A stretch of DNA of 64,000 nt, taken from NCBI RefSeq assembly GCF_036077095.1, contig NZ_CP107960.1, forward strand, positions 8,122,001 through 8,186,000, read 5' to 3'. Each line of letters begins with the position of its first letter. Positions within the stretch are counted from its first letter, which is position 1. The notes under the pieces are model-generated. The model saw nothing but the letters and a program-made list of their open reading frames with translations, was not told the origin of the DNA and searched no databases. Both the position numbers and the translations under genes were made by a program. The DNA is from Streptomyces sp. NBC_00376 (lineage in GTDB: Bacteria; Actinomycetota; Actinomycetes; Streptomycetales; Streptomycetaceae). Below, piece by piece: positions 61,924-64,000 of the stretch.

Positions 61924-62847
61924 TCACTTGAGACCGGCGGTCGCGAAGCCCTGCACGAAGTAGCGCTGGCCGATGAGGAAGAGAATGACCATGGGCAGGG
62001 TGGCCAGCGTGGTGCCGGCCATCAGGAAGTGCCACTGGGGGCCGTTCTCCGTCTTGAAGACGGAGAGTCCCACCTGGATCACCCGCAGGCTGTCCGTGCG
62101 GGTCACCAGCAGTGGCCAGAGGAAGTTGTTCCACGACGACTCGAAGGTCAGCAGCGCCACGGTGGTGAGCGCGGGTTTGACCTGCGGCGTCATGATCCGG
62201 GCGTAGATCCGGAACTCGCCGAGACCGTCGAGCCTGGCCGCCTCCTCCAGTTCCACCGGGAGGTCCAGATAGAACTGGCGGAAGAGGAAGACCGCGAACG
62301 GGGTGACGGCGCCGGGAACGATCAGCGCCCACCAGGAGTCGAGCCAGCCGCTGCCGCCCTGGCCGAAGATGTCGTTCCCGCCGGCCAGCGGCATGAAGCG
62401 GACGATCAGGAACTCCGGCAGCACCTTGGTGTATGTGGGGATCATCAGCGCGGCGATGAAGAGGTAGAAGATGACCTCGCTGCCCCGGAACTTGATCCGC
62501 GCCAGCGCGTACCCGGCCATCGACGCCACGACCACGTTGATGAGGGTGTGACTGAAGGCGATGATGAAGCTGTTGCGCGCGTACGTCGCGAACGGCGCCG
62601 CCTTCAGCGCGTCGACGTAGTTCCCGAACTCCCAGTGTTCCGGCAGCAGTCCGGCGTCCTGGGAGGCGATCTCCACCGGGGTCTTGAGCGAGGTGAGCAC
62701 CATCCAGACGAACGGCACCACCATCAGCAGCGAGACGACGGTGAGGGTCACGTAGAGCGCGACCCGGCCGGCGGTGAGCGGCTTGCCGTTCTTCACCGGC
62801 CGGGACTTGCTCGTGGCCCGCGGCGCGTGCAGCTCAGTTGTTGCCAC
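61924..62847 (-). CDS. Sugar ABC transporter permease, MalG/CUT1 type
   Basis: 307 aa from GTG 62847, with GGGAGG 5 nt before it, overlapping the partner permease by 14 bp. The first helix is VALYVTLTVVSLLMVVPFVW, with five more following. The EAA loop E-E-A-A-R-L-D-G-L-G (about 204-213) is present. It forms the channel for the polymer fragments generated by the secreted PL8 and beta-helix proteins. An 84-bp gap separates it from the SDR gene. Confidence 0.9.
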   Translation of the reverse strand: MATTELHAPRATSKSRPVKNGKPLTAGRVALYVTLTVVSLLMVVPFVWMVLTSLKTPVEIASQDAGLLPEHWEFGNYVDALKAAPFATYARNSFIIAFSHTLINVVVASMAGYALARIKFRGSEVIFYLFIAALMIPTYTKVLPEFLIVRFMPLAGGNDIFGQGGSGWLDSWWALIVPGAVTPFAVFLFRQFYLDLPVELEEAARLDGLGEFRIYARIMTPQVKPALTTVALLTFESSWNNFLWPLLVTRTDSLRVIQVGLSVFKTENGPQWHFLMAGTTLATLPMVILFLIGQRYFVQGFATAGLK

Positions 62848-63802
62848 GGGTGCCTCCCATGATCCGCCGGTTGACCAGGGTGAAGCCCATCAGCAGTACG
62901 AACAGCACCAGTGACTGCGCGGAGGCGTACCCGATGCGGAACTCCCGGAAGGCGGACTTGTAGATCTCGAACGTCATCATCGTGGTGCTGTTGCCCGGGC
63001 CGCCGTCGGTCAGGATGTAGATCTGGTCGAAGGACTGGAACGCGCTGATCATCGACGTGATGAGGACGAAGAACGTCGCGGGTTTCAGCAGCGGCAGAGT
63101 GATCGAGAAGAATTGGCGCACCTTGGACGCGCCGTCCACCGAAGCCGCTTCGTACAGCTCCTTCGGCAGGGACTGCAGCGCGGCCAAGTAGATGAGCATC
63201 TTCATGCCGATGCCCTGCCAGATGCCGACCAGGATCACCGACGGCATCGCCCACGAGGTCGACGAGAGCCAGGCCGGGCCGTCGATCCCGAGGAAGGACA
63301 GGAGTGTGTTCAGCAGCCCGTTGCCGGGGTTGTAGATCCACAGCCAGACCAGCGCGATCGCGACGGTGGCCGTCACCTGGGGAATGAAGACCGCGGTACG
63401 GAAAATGCCCCTGGCCTTCAGACCGGTGTGCAGTGCCAGGGCCACGAGCAGCCCCAGCGCCATGCCGAACGGGACGGTGAAGAAGGTGTAGATGACGGTG
63501 TTGACGATGGACTTGCGGAACACCGCGTCGTCCAGCATGTCGCGGAAGTTGTCCAGACCCACGAACTGCGGCGCCGTCAGCACGTCGTACTTCGTGAAGG
63601 CCAGGACCACCGATGCGACGACCGGCAGACCGATCCAGAGCGAGGCATGCAGCAGCGCGGGCGCCACCATCAGCATGCCGGCGCGCTGCCTGCGGCGCCC
63701 CGGCCCCGTCGGGGCCCGGCCGGAGCGCTTCTTCGTGACCGTGTGCCCGGCCGGGGCGGAGGGCGGCGCGGGGCGCGCCTTCAATACGGATGTAGCTCCC
63801 AC
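62834..63802 (-). CDS. Sugar ABC transporter permease, MalF/CUT1 type
   Basis: A 322-aa permease from GTG 63802, after AAGGA. A basic N-terminus (Arg/Lys-rich, K-K-R-S-G-R-A-P) leads to six helices. The EAA loop is Y-E-A-A-S-V-D-G-A-S. It lies 12 bp after the binding protein stop. Uptake of oligouronides is inferred from the lyase genes of the operon. Confidence 0.9.
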   Translation of the reverse strand: MGATSVLKARPAPPSAPAGHTVTKKRSGRAPTGPGRRRQRAGMLMVAPALLHASLWIGLPVVASVVLAFTKYDVLTAPQFVGLDNFRDMLDDAVFRKSIVNTVIYTFFTVPFGMALGLLVALALHTGLKARGIFRTAVFIPQVTATVAIALVWLWIYNPGNGLLNTLLSFLGIDGPAWLSSTSWAMPSVILVGIWQGIGMKMLIYLAALQSLPKELYEAASVDGASKVRQFFSITLPLLKPATFFVLITSMISAFQSFDQIYILTDGGPGNSTTMMTFEIYKSAFREFRIGYASAQSLVLFVLLMGFTLVNRRIMGGTRGNN

Positions 63803-63814
63803 AGTGACGGGTCC

Positions 63815-64000
63815 TTACATCCGGCCGATCGCGGCCTCGGCGAGCCGGCCGAGTTCAGCGATGGCGTCCTTCGCCGACTGGTTGCCCACGATCGCGGGCT
63901 CCAGCGTGGGCTTGATCTTCTCGCGGATCTCCATCCAGGCGGTGGTGCCGCCCTCCGAGCACGCGTGGCCCATGCTCTGCAGGGAAAGATCGACGAACTT
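63815..64000 (-). CDS. ABC transporter substrate-binding protein, C-terminal end (cut by window edge)
   Basis: The last 61 codons before TAA at 63815 read as a solute-binding protein tail: HACSEGGTTAWMEIREKIKP, then L-E-P-A-I-V-G-N-Q-S-A-K-D-A and a final A-A-I-G-R-M. The position before MalF-type and MalG-type genes and the helical K-D-A-I-A-E-L motif fit the C-lobe of a CUT1 binding protein. The lipoprotein signal lies beyond the window. Confidence 0.8.
   Translation of the reverse strand, partial: KFVDLSLQSMGHACSEGGTTAWMEIREKIKPTLEPAIVGNQSAKDAIAELGRLAEAAIGRM

Overview
The window is high-GC DNA with strong third-position G/C bias, frequent GTG and TTG starts, 4-bp ATGA/GTGA gene overlaps, Tat-type and lipoprotein signals, and sugar ABC transporters that lack their own ATPase gene. 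Together these point to a Streptomyces-like actinomycete. No rRNA, tRNA or CRISPR array was seen.

1-14.8 kb, accessory region. The left edge cuts an IS5-type transposase whose ribosome binding site sits in a hairpin. A lower-GC zinc-ribbon protein, an HNH-like nuclease and several small orphan proteins and a lipoprotein follow. From 6.2 to 13.4 kb there is a minus-strand block: a protein ending in a HEPN-like R-x4-H helix pair, a large zinc-ribbon/PD-(D/E)XK nuclease-like protein, a broken WD40 gene, and a GIY-YIG-like small protein translationally coupled to a large ParB/DGQHR-like protein. Three copies of one 31-32 nt intergenic element (7449, 10061, 14070 reversed) occur in and around this block. 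It is the best candidate here for an undescribed defence-like system, but that role is inference only.

14.8-42.9 kb, carbohydrate region. One minus-strand ABC operon (15-18 kb) faces a plus-strand set of a phosphomannose-isomerase-like protein, a ROK kinase and a GH35 beta-galactosidase. Next come a Gfo/Idh/MocA dehydrogenase, a GntR/FCD regulator, an enolase-superfamily dehydratase, a RhaM-type mutarotase, a secreted protein interrupted by an in-frame TGA, an aldo/keto reductase, a second ABC operon and a second, paralogous GntR/FCD regulator. Three plus-strand secreted enzymes follow: two paralogous Tat proteins on either side of a GH20 hexosaminidase. A shared near-palindrome, ATGTATC-N-GATACAT, lies in four promoter regions and suggests that one or both regulators control these genes together. 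The likely substrates are deoxy-hexose or galactose-containing glycans.

43-51 kb, core-like functions: a cation/proton antiporter, a cyclic-nucleotide-domain protein, a universal stress protein, a DUF2236 oxygenase-like protein, a Ser/Thr kinase with repeated C-terminal modules, and a phytoene-desaturase-like flavoprotein.

51-64 kb, a long minus-strand polysaccharide utilisation operon: acetyl-xylan-esterase-like protein, PL8 lyase, SGNH esterase, beta-helix protein, DUF624 membrane protein, two cytoplasmic heparinase-II/III-like proteins, a KduD-like dehydrogenase, two permeases and the end of a binding protein. The layout fits external cleavage and deacetylation of a uronic-acid polymer, uptake of oligosaccharides, and intracellular lyase and dehydrogenase steps.
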